A DNA stretch of 10,317 nucleotides from CAZFYZ01 sp964523735 (GTDB lineage: Bacteria; Armatimonadota; UBA5829). The DNA lies in assembly GCA_964523735.1 (NCBI GenBank), contig CAZFYZ010000122.1, forward strand, positions 1 through 10,317. The letters run 5' to 3'. The notes under the pieces are model-generated. The model was not told where the DNA came from. It saw only the letters and a list, made by a program, of their open reading frames with translations, and ran no database searches. The position numbers and the translations under genes are program-made. Below, in pieces: positions 1 to 8,035 of this stretch. Each line of letters opens with the position of its first letter. Positions within the stretch are counted from its first letter, which is position 1.

Positions 1-1352
1 TTGCAGCAGTTCTCGTACCGGTATCCTGGACGGTTGTTGATCATGTAGTCTTGAATATACAGGAAGTTGGTGATGCCTTCGTACGTTTGCGGAATGGGAT
101 CCATTGGCGCAGTGTACCTATCAGTCCGCCATATGTCGAACCAGCCATTGTCATACCTGGTTAGTACTGCCTCCAGCTCCAAATCTCTTCCGGCAATCGT
201 TGTCAGGTCGCAATCATTGTAGGTCCCGCCCATGTACAGGGAGGCTTTCAGACCGGCCTTGTGCGCCTTGCTCGCCATGTCGAAACCGTTGGGCCACGCC
301 GCCGGCCGGAACTGCCAATCCCGGTTCGTATACCAACCCAAACCTGTACCGTCCCAGAAATCCATCTTCACGCATTCTGCGCCAACTTCGGCGAGGTGGT
401 CGTAGGCACTTTGGGGAGTGTTGCCCGTTACGCCTGAACTGCCGTTACCTCCAATTTCCGACATGCACACCTGAACCCACGGTTCATCTGTGTTATCGTG
501 CAGGCTCCGAACAACCTTGTGGTTCCAGAACCATCGTTTGAAGCGGTTGCTGCCGTCGTCGATGTCGCCATTGTAGGTGCCGTAGTACACAGTGGGAATG
601 GCAAAGACACCGCCCTTGGACCGGGTGACATCCTCCGAAAACGGATGGACTGAAGCGGTCATTCGCAGCGGGTCCGCCTCGGACGAGACTTTGAAGCCGC
701 CCACTTCCCATTCAAAGCCAAGATACGCCCCGTGCGTGGCTCCAACTCCCAGCATGATGAAGGGGATAATCTCGGTGTTGGTGCTGAACTGCGCGTTCGG
801 ACCGATCACATCCTCGTGCACCTTTCCAATACCGACTGGAGTCTTATCGCTGCGATGCAGGGTCACCGGGGCGTTCGCCGCAAGCTTAATCTCAGCGGCA
901 ACAATGGCAGGGCTAAAGGTAACAGCGCCTTCCGATTTGTTCTCGATGATCACCTCATTCTCCACCGGTCCCGGACCAGGCACAGCCCGCCAGATAGATT
1001 TCATCTCCAGTGACGGATCAGCGCACGTGAACCGCAGGGTCAGTTGGTGTCCTTTCTTTCTGTCCTCAGTCGCGTCACGAAACTCCCACTTCACCGGGTG
1101 GTAATCGGTTCCGATCTGGATGCCAGGCATAGGCACTGGCGAAGGATTGGGAGTCCAGTTCCATCTCTGTCTTGGGTTGCGCAGACTGACGATAGAGATG
1201 GGGTTGTCTGTGGATTTCGACACCTTGATCGTTAGCTGCGTATCACTGGTTGACAAAGTCCATGTGGCTGGCGGCTTGGCTGCCTGGGCGTTCGCCGCGA
1301 AATTCCCTGCCATCACAGTTGTGAGGCATCCGAGTAAGGCAATCATCTTCAC
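1..1352 (-). CDS. Secreted clan GH-D (GH36/GH27-like) glycoside hydrolase, C-terminus off the left edge
   Basis: An uninterrupted minus-strand frame gives 450 residues and runs off the left edge without a stop. I chose the GTG at 1352 because GAGAGG lies 6 bases upstream; an ATG two codons later (1346) is the alternative. Residues 1-24 look like a signal peptide ending in AQA, so export is likely. Residues about 30-270 form a beta-rich N-terminal domain. A TIM-barrel-like part follows, with 'CVKMDFWDG' at about 327-335, 'LKASLYMGG' at about 368-376, and 'WFDIWRTD' at 404-411. The Asp of WRTD (D411) is at the place of the clan-D nucleophile (compare IYRND and IYRQD in the two neighbouring paralogues). 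'YENCC' at 446-450 matches their 'DNCASGG'. The acid/base Asp would lie beyond the edge. It starts 32 bases after the previous gene, so it is probably cotranscribed. It lacks the N-terminal module and OB-like repeats of the neighbours. Clan-level assignment is fairly secure; family and substrate (alpha-galactoside?) are inferred. Confidence 0.8.
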   Translation of the reverse strand, partial: MKMIALLGCLTTVMAGNFAANAQAAKPPATWTLSTSDTQLTIKVSKSTDNPISIVSLRNPRQRWNWTPNPSPVPMPGIQIGTDYHPVKWEFRDATEDRKKGHQLTLRFTCADPSLEMKSIWRAVPGPGPVENEVIIENKSEGAVTFSPAIVAAEIKLAANAPVTLHRSDKTPVGIGKVHEDVIGPNAQFSTNTEIIPFIMLGVGATHGAYLGFEWEVGGFKVSSEADPLRMTASVHPFSEDVTRSKGGVFAIPTVYYGTYNGDIDDGSNRFKRWFWNHKVVRSLHDNTDEPWVQVCMSEIGGNGSSGVTGNTPQSAYDHLAEVGAECVKMDFWDGTGLGWYTNRDWQFRPAAWPNGFDMASKAHKAGLKASLYMGGTYNDCDLTTIAGRDLELEAVLTRYDNGWFDIWRTDRYTAPMDPIPQTYEGITNFLYIQDYMINNRPGYRYENCC

Positions 1353-1358
1353 TGTATT

Positions 1359-1364
1359 CCTCTC
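1359..1364 (-). promoter_or_regulatory. Ribosome binding site deciding the GTG start at 1352
   Basis: The minus strand reads GAGAGG, then 6 bases (AATACA), then GTG. The in-frame ATG at 1346 would sit 12 bases away, so the site favours the GTG. It lies in the 32-base gap after the upstream gene's stop. Confidence 0.5.
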
Positions 1365-1384
1365 TTTCTTAGGTGCAATACTCC

Positions 1385-4300
1385 TTAGTCTACTAGCCTA
1401 TACGTAAACAGCGCGGCCCCGTTAGCGCCGATAAACACGCTGAAACCAGTCTGCATTAGTTCGCGACCAGTCTTGGTACAGTTCCAACCCGTGCTGAGAT
1501 TGGTCAACATGTAACTGGCGCTCGGGATCAACCCCCGCAGTTTGTAGCTCATGCCGGCGGTGGGGCTCAACGGCCGCCGGAACACTTCCAGCAGCCCCTT
1601 TCCAAGATCGGGACGGTCGAATTGCCATGCTTCCCAGGCACTCTCATCGGTCGTGTATGGTGTCAGAGGATAGAAGTCCCCAGTGTACATATCCCTGACG
1701 GACTTGAGCTTGTTGATCATCTGGGTGCACGGCAACCAGATAGTTGGGTCGTTATAGAAATCGAATAACACGACGTTGTGGCTTCCGGCGTAGCTCCACC
1801 ACTTGTAGGGATCGAGCGAGTTCTCCCCGACTCCCGTTATCGGCAACCAGTATGAAAGTCCGTGAGTCATACACTGCCCGGCGCTGTAGGGCTCAATGAC
1901 ACCGTAGTCGCTCCGCCAAAGAGCAAGCGATCGCTTGATCAGTTCGATGTCCAGCCTCGTCCCGCCGCTCGCGCAGTTGTCGATCAGCAGGTTGGGGTAG
2001 GTCGTGAGCAGGTAATCCCAGAAGCTGTAGAGCCCGGTTATATACTTGATCTCGTTCGCCCCCTGCCTGTCTGATGCGTCGGCGTTTCTCCAATAGGAGA
2101 GCGGCTGTATATTGAAGTCATTTCGGTAGATATCGACACCGATGCTGCCGATCATGCCTCCGATGTTGGTCTTGACCCAGTTTAGTGCCTCCGGATTGCC
2201 CAGGTTCAGCAATCCACCACCCGACCCGCCGTATATCCAGGCCGGATGATTGACGGCGAGCCACGTACCCGCTGCCACACGCTCAGGCTCAAACCACAGC
2301 AGGAACTTATAGCCTTTGGCGTGCGCTTCATCGGCGACCGGTTTCATGCCGTTGGGGTAGCGCGCGGGGTCGGGAGTCCACGTGCCCACATTGACCCAGT
2401 TTCCGTTACATGGATACCAGCCGGCGTCAATCCACCAAGTGTCTATTGGGAGAGCATGGGCGGCACAGTTGTCGATACCCTGGATCATATTCGCCTGCGT
2501 GGTTGCCGCGTAAGGCACTGACGCGCTCGGAGCAGCAGCTATCGGCGGCGTGACAAGTTCGCCTCCGGGCCTCGGCGTGTAATGGTCGAGGATTAGACGC
2601 CGCAGTTGGTTCTGGCCGTGAATGCGGTCAGGACCGCTCCAGAACAGCAGGAGAGTGGACGGCGTGCGCATCGACTCGCCTGGATATAGCCTCAGATGCG
2701 TGCGCTCCATCCCCGATTGAACGTTGACCGTGTCGCCGATCCGGGCAAACGTCGCCGCCCATTGCCCCGACCAACCCACCGCGATCACAACCCCGCTGGT
2801 ATCGAACTTGGCCAGATTGAAGAACGGCAGGGTGTTCTCAGACGACCGCCCGGCGTGCGGCTTGAAAGTGGCGCTCGCTCCGTCGCCAAGGACCGTCTCA
2901 CGAGGCTGAAAATCAGTGACCACATGCGCACTTCCGTCGGCGTAATAGAGCGTGGCGTCCGAAGCGCCCGAACCGACAGCCAAGTTCGCATTCAGCGATT
3001 GTATGTTTTCAATAATCGATGAGTTGGACTTCCCAATGTTGTCGAAGAACAGTGTCCAATCCACTGCCGGATAATCGCTGTAGACAGTCGCGACGCATCG
3101 CACTTGGAGCTGACCCGCAGGGTCCGTATATGTGATAGTGCGCTCGGTGCGGTTGGCGTCTATCTCCCTAACACTGTAGCTCTGGAGCCAACCAGCCAAG
3201 AGCAACGCCGACGGCTGTTCCGCGTAGGTGAATGAGAACGGGCGGCTCGACGAGTCAGGTCCCAAGAGGGAATCAATCCACCAGTTCGCCATAGCCATCG
3301 CATCGCCGTTCGAAATGGCGGGCTGGAGATCGGCATCGCCTCGGGGACGAACAGCCCGCACAACCATCGAGTCGACCGCAGCCATAGCTGCAACCCCTGT
3401 CACCGCCACGAACTGGCCAGGCACAATCTCCGTGGATATCGGGTCGGCAGGGCCTGTCAGCAATACCCTGACGCCCTGCTGGCCGGTCCCGTCGCGAAGT
3501 TCGCTGCCGTTATCCACATATATGTAGCTTCCATTGGGGGCGCGGTAACTCACGGTGCCGAAGATGCGGACAAGCAAGCCCGTCACATCGGGACCCTTGC
3601 CTAGCGCGAGAGCCTTGCCGGGCATGCCCAGCGGAGTGATCTCATCGGCGGAGGCTCTGCTGGTGATTGTCGCGCCGCATATGCACCTCTCCCCGTCCAC
3701 CGTGGCGACGGTACCGATCAGGCTCACCGCGTCACCAACCGCTACGGAAGCGGAAGACATCACCTTGATACCCGATGTGCGCAATGGATCTTCGACATAG
3801 AAGAATCCGTTGAACTTACCGGTTACCACGGCAGAGCCGGAGAGACTGACGCTCGTTGAGTCCTGCTGTTCCTTGACCTCCCTAATGCTGCCGGCGTTGA
3901 TGGGAGGCGTGGTGTGGGCTATGCTTGCTTCAATACCCGAACCATCATAGTAGTAGTCGTTACCTCCGTATCCGACCACAAAGGCAATGGTATCGTTCTC
4001 CGCAACCTGCACGACAGTTGAGAACGTCTGCTCAGGAGCAGTCCCACTCCTGTCAGTGTAGTTGTTGGCCGAGCATCCGTAGAAACCCGAGACGTAGCCG
4101 TCGTAGATCGAAACGCCGTTCTTGAGAACGTGCGGGTCAACTGTACAGTTACCCGTGTTGTCCTGGCCCGTGAACTTGGCGCTGATCAAGACGTAACCAT
4201 TCACAGGTGATGTCCAGCGGGCAACCGGCATCTCGTTATTTGGCCCAGGCTGCCAGAAGATCTTCCCTGCCTCTATCACATTTGTACCGCCGATAAAGAG

Positions 4301-4591
4301 GCTGCTCGTCGTGTTCTTTACGAAAATGCCCGAGAACCCGTCACTAGATGGATTCGTGGTACCCGTCCATTGAGGAAACCCAGGCTGCCAATCGCCGTTT
4401 GTGTCGTATGGTGTCAGTGTTCCACCAAAAGACAACAGGTAGCCCAGGGTCCATACGCCGTTTGGGTTCTGGCTTGGAGAGAAGTCCGCGGCTACGTCCC
4501 AGCTTTGCGCAAGAGCAGGCGCCGAAGGAAGAATCAAGCCAATAGGCAACGCAAGCAAACCCACAAGTACTACGTGCCTTGACTGATTCAT
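1385..4591 (-). CDS. Secreted multidomain GH36-type alpha-galactosidase-like enzyme (paralogue B)
   Basis: 1068 residues from the ATG at 4591, preceded by AAAGGGG 7 bases upstream. An in-frame ATG 21 codons earlier (4654) gives a charged, cysteine-rich extension before the signal peptide and is unlikely. Residues 1-28 are a signal peptide (APALA|QS), pointing to export. Residues 30-228 are a beta-rich module starting SWDVAADF and containing 'QNPNGVWTLGY', function unknown, possibly glycan binding. Residues 235-425 hold two OB-like repeats ('FFYVEDP', 'YIYVDNG'). Residues about 450-690 are the GH36 N-terminal beta-domain. The TIM barrel has 'WWIDAGW' (719-725), 'LWFEPER' (765-771), 'IYRNDFN' (821-827, likely nucleophile D825), 'IDNCASGG' (870-877) and 'WRSD' (892-895, likely acid/base D895). 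A C-terminal beta-domain with 'AWQFDRP' and 'FRRP' ends the protein. All expected catalytic motifs are present, so it is probably active. Alpha-galactosidase is the family's usual activity; related alpha-glycosidase activities are possible. Confidence 0.9.
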   Translation of the reverse strand: MNQSRHVVLVGLLALPIGLILPSAPALAQSWDVAADFSPSQNPNGVWTLGYLLSFGGTLTPYDTNGDWQPGFPQWTGTTNPSSDGFSGIFVKNTTSSLFIGGTNVIEAGKIFWQPGPNNEMPVARWTSPVNGYVLISAKFTGQDNTGNCTVDPHVLKNGVSIYDGYVSGFYGCSANNYTDRSGTAPEQTFSTVVQVAENDTIAFVVGYGGNDYYYDGSGIEASIAHTTPPINAGSIREVKEQQDSTSVSLSGSAVVTGKFNGFFYVEDPLRTSGIKVMSSASVAVGDAVSLIGTVATVDGERCICGATITSRASADEITPLGMPGKALALGKGPDVTGLLVRIFGTVSYRAPNGSYIYVDNGSELRDGTGQQGVRVLLTGPADPISTEIVPGQFVAVTGVAAMAAVDSMVVRAVRPRGDADLQPAISNGDAMAMANWWIDSLLGPDSSSRPFSFTYAEQPSALLLAGWLQSYSVREIDANRTERTITYTDPAGQLQVRCVATVYSDYPAVDWTLFFDNIGKSNSSIIENIQSLNANLAVGSGASDATLYYADGSAHVVTDFQPRETVLGDGASATFKPHAGRSSENTLPFFNLAKFDTSGVVIAVGWSGQWAATFARIGDTVNVQSGMERTHLRLYPGESMRTPSTLLLFWSGPDRIHGQNQLRRLILDHYTPRPGGELVTPPIAAAPSASVPYAATTQANMIQGIDNCAAHALPIDTWWIDAGWYPCNGNWVNVGTWTPDPARYPNGMKPVADEAHAKGYKFLLWFEPERVAAGTWLAVNHPAWIYGGSGGGLLNLGNPEALNWVKTNIGGMIGSIGVDIYRNDFNIQPLSYWRNADASDRQGANEIKYITGLYSFWDYLLTTYPNLLIDNCASGGTRLDIELIKRSLALWRSDYGVIEPYSAGQCMTHGLSYWLPITGVGENSLDPYKWWSYAGSHNVVLFDFYNDPTIWLPCTQMINKLKSVRDMYTGDFYPLTPYTTDESAWEAWQFDRPDLGKGLLEVFRRPLSPTAGMSYKLRGLIPSASYMLTNLSTGWNCTKTGRELMQTGFSVFIGANGAALFTYRLVD
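3908..4504 (-). repeat. Duplicated N-terminal module, copy B (partner copy at 7327-7917)
   Basis: This stretch encodes residues 30-228 of paralogue B and pairs with 7327-7917. Similarity continues through the signal peptide into the untranslated leader (to about 4637 here and about 8045 in the other copy). The homology in copy A stops close to the stop codon of the SGNH gene. Confidence 0.8.
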
Positions 4592-4704
4592 ACTGCATCC
4601 CCTTTCCCTTTCGCAGTCTCCCCAAGTCTGGCTGCCTCTGGCCCTTGAGCACAAGCGAGGCTGAGGCTAATTCCGCAGGACAAGAACCCCGCTATGATCG
4701 TCAT
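4588..4704 (-). CDS. Possible small hydrophobic ORF or signal-peptide remnant between the two GH36 paralogues
   Basis: A 38-codon frame from ATG 4704 to TGA 4588 fills most of the 185-base gap. Its stop overlaps the next gene's start as ATGA, the usual arrangement for translational coupling. It reads MTIIAGFLSCGISLSLACAQ and then a polar tail, GPEAARLGETAKGKGDAV, which looks like a signal peptide followed by a cleavage region. The same frame is open all the way up to the TAG stop (4777-4779) of the upstream paralogue. That part reads SGFGQEEALRKLLTTSGGFLAGLA and lengthens the hydrophobic stretch. No good ribosome binding site precedes the ATG (GGAGG is 19 bases away). The options are a coupled leader peptide, the remnant of a lost gene's signal peptide, or chance. 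The C-terminal part overlaps the leader shared by the two paralogues, which argues that its tail is not conserved protein. Confidence 0.25.
   Translation of the reverse strand: MTIIAGFLSCGISLSLACAQGPEAARLGETAKGKGDAV
4599..4605 (-). promoter_or_regulatory. Ribosome binding site deciding the start at 4591
   Basis: AAAGGGG lies 7 bases (ATGCAGT) before the ATG at 4591, directly in front of the signal peptide. The surrounding leader (to about 4637) is recognisably homologous to the leader of the upstream paralogue (to about 8045), with a shared GACT-GGGGAG-CTG pattern. In that alignment the ATG at 4591 matches the second ATG (8004) of the paralogue. Confidence 0.55.
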
Positions 4705-4707
4705 AGC
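4691..4707. repeat. Small perfect inverted repeat in the inter-paralogue gap
   Basis: GCTATGA, three bases, TCATAGC: a perfect 7-base dyad that includes the ATG of the small frame at 4704. No T-tract follows on either strand, so it does not look like a rho-independent terminator. It could be a weak RNA hairpin or a protein-binding dyad. A 7-base match with a short loop is also expected by chance a few times in 10 kb. Confidence 0.3.
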
Positions 4708-4776
4708 TAACCCAGCAAGGAAGCCTCCGGACGTCGTCAGCAGTTTCCTGAGCGCTTCTTCTTGCCCAAACCCACT

Positions 4777-7700
4777 CTACTGCTGTCTATATGTGAGACA
4801 CTTCGATCCTCGGGCCGGAGCCGACACAGGCAGACCTGACTGCATGAGCTGACTACCGGCCTGCACAACGGGGTTTTCCGGGTTGTCTATATCGGTAATT
4901 ACATAGGTGGCCGTTGGCACTAAGCCACGCAGTGTCAGAACCGTCGATGACAGACTTGAGTCCGGGCGGCGGAACGCCTGGATCACACCCTCACCAAGAT
5001 CGGAGCGGTTATACTGCCACGCAATCCAGACGTTACTGGCGGTCGAATATGATGTCAGCGCATAGAAGTCGCCGGTGAACAAGTGTCGGATTGACTTGAG
5101 CTGATTGATGAACGTAATCGCTGGCGCGTAGTAAGATGGGTAGACGTTGTACCAGTTAAGCGGCAGCACTACGTGACTCCCGGAGCCGCTCCACAATGTA
5201 TAAGGGTCGGTTTCAAGCGACCCCATACCCGTCATTGGCAGCCAAAATGAAAGACCATAGGTTGCGCATTGTTCGCCCACTGGTTCCCAGCAGTAGTCGC
5301 TTCTCCACAAGGGCAGTGACCGTCTCAGTGTTTCGATGTCGATCCTTCGCCCCCCGCTCGCGCAGTTGTCTATAAGCAGATTCGGGAACCTGGCAAGCAG
5401 ATAATCCCAGAAATCGTATAGTCCCGTTATGTGCTTGATCTCGTTCATTCCCTGTCTATCGGAAGCATCGTTGTCACGCCAACTGGGGAGTGGACCGCTT
5501 CCGTTCTGGTCCTGTCTATATATGTCGATTCCGATGTCGCCGATCATGTTGCCTATAGTGGACTTCACCCAGGCAAGCGCATCAGGATTGCCCAGGTTCA
5601 GGTAGTTGAACTGCCCGCTTGGAGAGCCTCCGAACAGCCAGTCAGGATGATTGTTGGCAAGCCACGTGCCAGCAGCACGTTCCGGCTCGAACCAAAGCAT
5701 AAACTTGTAGCCAGTGGCGTGAGCCATGTCAGCGACAGGCTTCATACCGTTCGGATAACGCGCTGGATCCGGCCACCAATTGCCTGTGTTGAGCCAGGCG
5801 CTGCCGCACTCATACCATCCGGCGTCGATCCACCACGTGTCTATGGGTAAGCCGTAGGTGCGGCAATTGACGATGCACTGGATCATGTTCGCCTGGGTGC
5901 TGGATTCTAGAGGTATCACCCCCGTCGGCGCGGCAGCAATCGGCGGAACGACCGGTTGGTTGCCGGGAGTCGGCGTGTAGTGGGCGAGCACAAGTTGCCT
6001 GAACAGATTGTGCCCGCGCATGCGGTCTTCGCCATTCCAGAAGAGAAGCACTGTCGATGGTGTACGAATGCTCTCCCCCGGATACAGCCTCAGGTGAGTG
6101 AGTTCCATGCCGGCCTGGGCATTGACCGTGTTGTCCGTTCGAGTAAAGGTTGCAGCCCACTGACCCGTCCAACCAACTGCCATCATGACGCCGCTGTCAC
6201 TAAACTTCGCCAGATTAAAGAACGGCAGCACGCCATCCGACGAACGGCCACCGACGGGCGCGAAGCGCATGCTGGCCCCACTGCCGATCACGGCCTCGCG
6301 AGGGTGGAAATCGGTGACAGCGCACGTGCTGCCGTCAGAGTAGTAGAGCTTGGTTCCGTTGTAGCTCGTGCTCGCGGCGAAACTTGTGTTCATCGCCTGG
6401 ATGTTCTCCAGGATCCTGGTGTTCGTTGAGCCGATGTTATCGAAGTACACCGTCCAATCGACCGCCGGGAAGTCACTGTAGACTGTCGCAACGCAGCGAA
6501 CTCTCAGCCGACCGGCGGGGTCGGTGAAGGCGATGGTGCGCTTAGTCCTGTTCGCGTCGATCAACTCTTCTTTGTAGGTCCTCGGCCAACTTGCGAGGAA
6601 CGAAGACGAGGGCACGCCGTTGTACGTGAACGAGAACGGCGTACTGGACCGGTTCTCCCCAAGATTTGAGCCGATCCACAAGTCTGCGGTCGCCCTCTCA
6701 TTCATTGGAGGCACCAAGTTCGGCAAGTCAGAATTTGCCCGAGGACGAATCGCCCGCACCGTCAGCGAGCCGTCCTTCGCAAGCCCCGCAATCCCGGTGA
6801 CCTTCACGAACTGACCAGGTATAAGCTCATTGGAGATCGGATAGGCAAGGCCGTTCAGCACCACTCGAACACCCTTGTGGCCTGTCCCGTCTTGAAGACC
6901 TGTCCCGTCGTCCACATACACGTAGCTGCCGTCAGGGGCCAGGTAGGTTATCTCGCCGAACGTGCGAACCAACAGGCCTGTGGTATCGAGTCCAACCCCG
7001 GGCCTCAGCGCCTTGTTCGACATGCCCAGAGCACCTATCTCCAAGCCGGACTCCTGGCTGGTGATCGCAGTTGCGTTTATGCACTGCTCCCCGTTTGAGT
7101 CGGTTCCTATAGCGCCTGTCAGGGTGATTCTGTCCCCGGCGGTCACAGCCGGCAGCCCTGATGACGGAACCACTTTGATGCCGCACATCCTTCCAGGCTC
7201 CTCGATGTAGTAGCTGCCGTCGGTGAACGTGCCTGAGGTAACGGTAACAACCTCTGCCGAGGTCAATACCACGCCTGCCCCTGTCGCCAGGCCCTTGATC
7301 TCGCCAATGCTGTCACTGGTGGTAAGGGTGGTCTGAGCCACGCTTGCTTCCAGACCGGCGCCGTCATAGCCGTAACCGTTGCCTCCGTGTCCGAGTGCAA
7401 AGTCGATGGTGTCGTTCACTTCAACCTGCACGATAGCTGCGAAGGTCTGCTCAGGAGAAGACCCCGTCCTGTCAGTGTAGTTGCTGGCTGAGCTTCCGTA
7501 GAAGCCCGAGACATAGCCATCGTAGATCGAGACGCCGTTCTTAAGAACGTGCGGATCAACTGTACAACCCCCAGTGTTGTCCTGTCCCGTGAACTTGGCG
7601 TTGATCAACACCTGTCCATTCACCGGCGATGTCCAGCGGGCTGTCGGCATCTCGTTATTCGCCCCAGGCTGCCAGAAGAGCTTGCCCGGCTCTATCACAT

Positions 7701-8022
7701 TTGTAGCGTTGGTCCTAAGATAGTCCGACATGTTTCTTATGAATATACCACCGTAGGATCCGTCACCATACACCCATAGTCGAAGCCCAGGCTCAAGCTG
7801 TGCCTCGCCGGCTGTCCCGTATACTGCAAGCGTCCCACCAAATGACGTCAGGTAGCCCAAGGTCCATACGCCGTTTGGGTTCTGGCTGGAAGAGAAGTCA
7901 GAAGATACGTCCCAGCTACTCGCAAGAACAGGCGCGGCAGCAGGAATCAAGCCAATAGTCAACCAAAGCAGGCCGACAAGCATTACGTCCCGCAGATGTT
8001 TCATATCGTTTCCGTTTCTCAT
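4777..8022 (-). CDS. Secreted multidomain GH36-type alpha-galactosidase-like enzyme (paralogue A)
   Basis: 1081 residues from the ATG at 8022, supported by GGGGAGG 6 bases upstream. The ATG six codons later (8004) aligns with the start of the downstream paralogue but has only a weak GGA in front. Residues 1-34 hold a signal peptide (APVLA|SS), so the protein is probably exported. The domain order equals that of the paralogue: beta-rich 'QNPNGVWTLGY' module (36-232), two OB-like repeats (about 237-433), GH36 N-terminal beta-domain (about 460-700), TIM barrel and C-terminal beta-domain. Barrel motifs are 'WWIDAGW' (730-736), 'LWFEPER' (776-782), 'IYRQDQN' (834-840, likely nucleophile D838), 'IDNCASGG' (884-891) and 'WRSD' (906-909, likely acid/base D909). 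The C-terminal domain has 'AWQYNRSD' and 'FRRP'. It starts 27 bases after the SGNH gene, so cotranscription is likely. The catalytic set is complete. Melibiase-like alpha-galactosidase activity is family knowledge; the real substrate is unknown. Confidence 0.9.
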   Translation of the reverse strand: MRNGNDMKHLRDVMLVGLLWLTIGLIPAAAPVLASSWDVSSDFSSSQNPNGVWTLGYLTSFGGTLAVYGTAGEAQLEPGLRLWVYGDGSYGGIFIRNMSDYLRTNATNVIEPGKLFWQPGANNEMPTARWTSPVNGQVLINAKFTGQDNTGGCTVDPHVLKNGVSIYDGYVSGFYGSSASNYTDRTGSSPEQTFAAIVQVEVNDTIDFALGHGGNGYGYDGAGLEASVAQTTLTTSDSIGEIKGLATGAGVVLTSAEVVTVTSGTFTDGSYYIEEPGRMCGIKVVPSSGLPAVTAGDRITLTGAIGTDSNGEQCINATAITSQESGLEIGALGMSNKALRPGVGLDTTGLLVRTFGEITYLAPDGSYVYVDDGTGLQDGTGHKGVRVVLNGLAYPISNELIPGQFVKVTGIAGLAKDGSLTVRAIRPRANSDLPNLVPPMNERATADLWIGSNLGENRSSTPFSFTYNGVPSSSFLASWPRTYKEELIDANRTKRTIAFTDPAGRLRVRCVATVYSDFPAVDWTVYFDNIGSTNTRILENIQAMNTSFAASTSYNGTKLYYSDGSTCAVTDFHPREAVIGSGASMRFAPVGGRSSDGVLPFFNLAKFSDSGVMMAVGWTGQWAATFTRTDNTVNAQAGMELTHLRLYPGESIRTPSTVLLFWNGEDRMRGHNLFRQLVLAHYTPTPGNQPVVPPIAAAPTGVIPLESSTQANMIQCIVNCRTYGLPIDTWWIDAGWYECGSAWLNTGNWWPDPARYPNGMKPVADMAHATGYKFMLWFEPERAAGTWLANNHPDWLFGGSPSGQFNYLNLGNPDALAWVKSTIGNMIGDIGIDIYRQDQNGSGPLPSWRDNDASDRQGMNEIKHITGLYDFWDYLLARFPNLLIDNCASGGRRIDIETLRRSLPLWRSDYCWEPVGEQCATYGLSFWLPMTGMGSLETDPYTLWSGSGSHVVLPLNWYNVYPSYYAPAITFINQLKSIRHLFTGDFYALTSYSTASNVWIAWQYNRSDLGEGVIQAFRRPDSSLSSTVLTLRGLVPTATYVITDIDNPENPVVQAGSQLMQSGLPVSAPARGSKCLTYRQQ
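7327..7917 (-). repeat. Duplicated N-terminal module, copy A (partner copy at 3908-4504)
   Basis: This stretch encodes residues 36-232 of paralogue A and is strongly similar at DNA level to 3908-4504 in paralogue B. In one 60-base stretch compared by eye (7500-7559 against 4081-4140) 54 bases agree. The proteins share blocks such as 'WTSPVNG', 'KFTGQDNTG', 'TVDPHVLKNGVSIYDGYVSG' and 'NYTDR'. The genes are therefore tandem duplicates, with this module the best-conserved part. Confidence 0.8.
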
Positions 8023-8028
8023 TTCCAG

Positions 8029-8035
8029 CCTCCCC
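8029..8035 (-). promoter_or_regulatory. Ribosome binding site deciding the start at 8022
   Basis: GGGGAGG, then 6 bases (CTGGAA), then ATG 8022. This is the strongest Shine-Dalgarno match among the genes here and favours the longer N-terminus over the ATG at 8004. It lies within the 27-base gap after the SGNH gene's stop. Confidence 0.55.

Noticed and set aside
104..1235. Several plus-strand and alternative minus-strand open frames of 60-170 codons opposite the left-edge gene
   Set aside because: They overlap a continuous minus-strand frame with signal peptide, ribosome binding site and clan-D motifs. Their translations are rich in Arg, Pro, Ser and Cys and match no family I know.
4592..4654. 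Upstream ATG at 4654 as the start of paralogue B
   Set aside because: It would add 21 charged, Cys-rich residues in front of a clear signal peptide. The ATG at 4591 has a good ribosome binding site and aligns with the paralogue's start region.
4680..4776. Internal promoter in the gap between the two paralogues (TTGCTG, 16 bases, CATAGC on the minus strand)
   Set aside because: The -10-like hexamer is poor and there is no supporting operator or AT-rich element, so it cannot be told from chance.
5956..6429. Plus-strand 157-codon open frame inside paralogue A
   Set aside because: It is antisense to the conserved GH36 beta-domain, has a low-complexity Arg/Val/His composition and no ribosome binding site of note.
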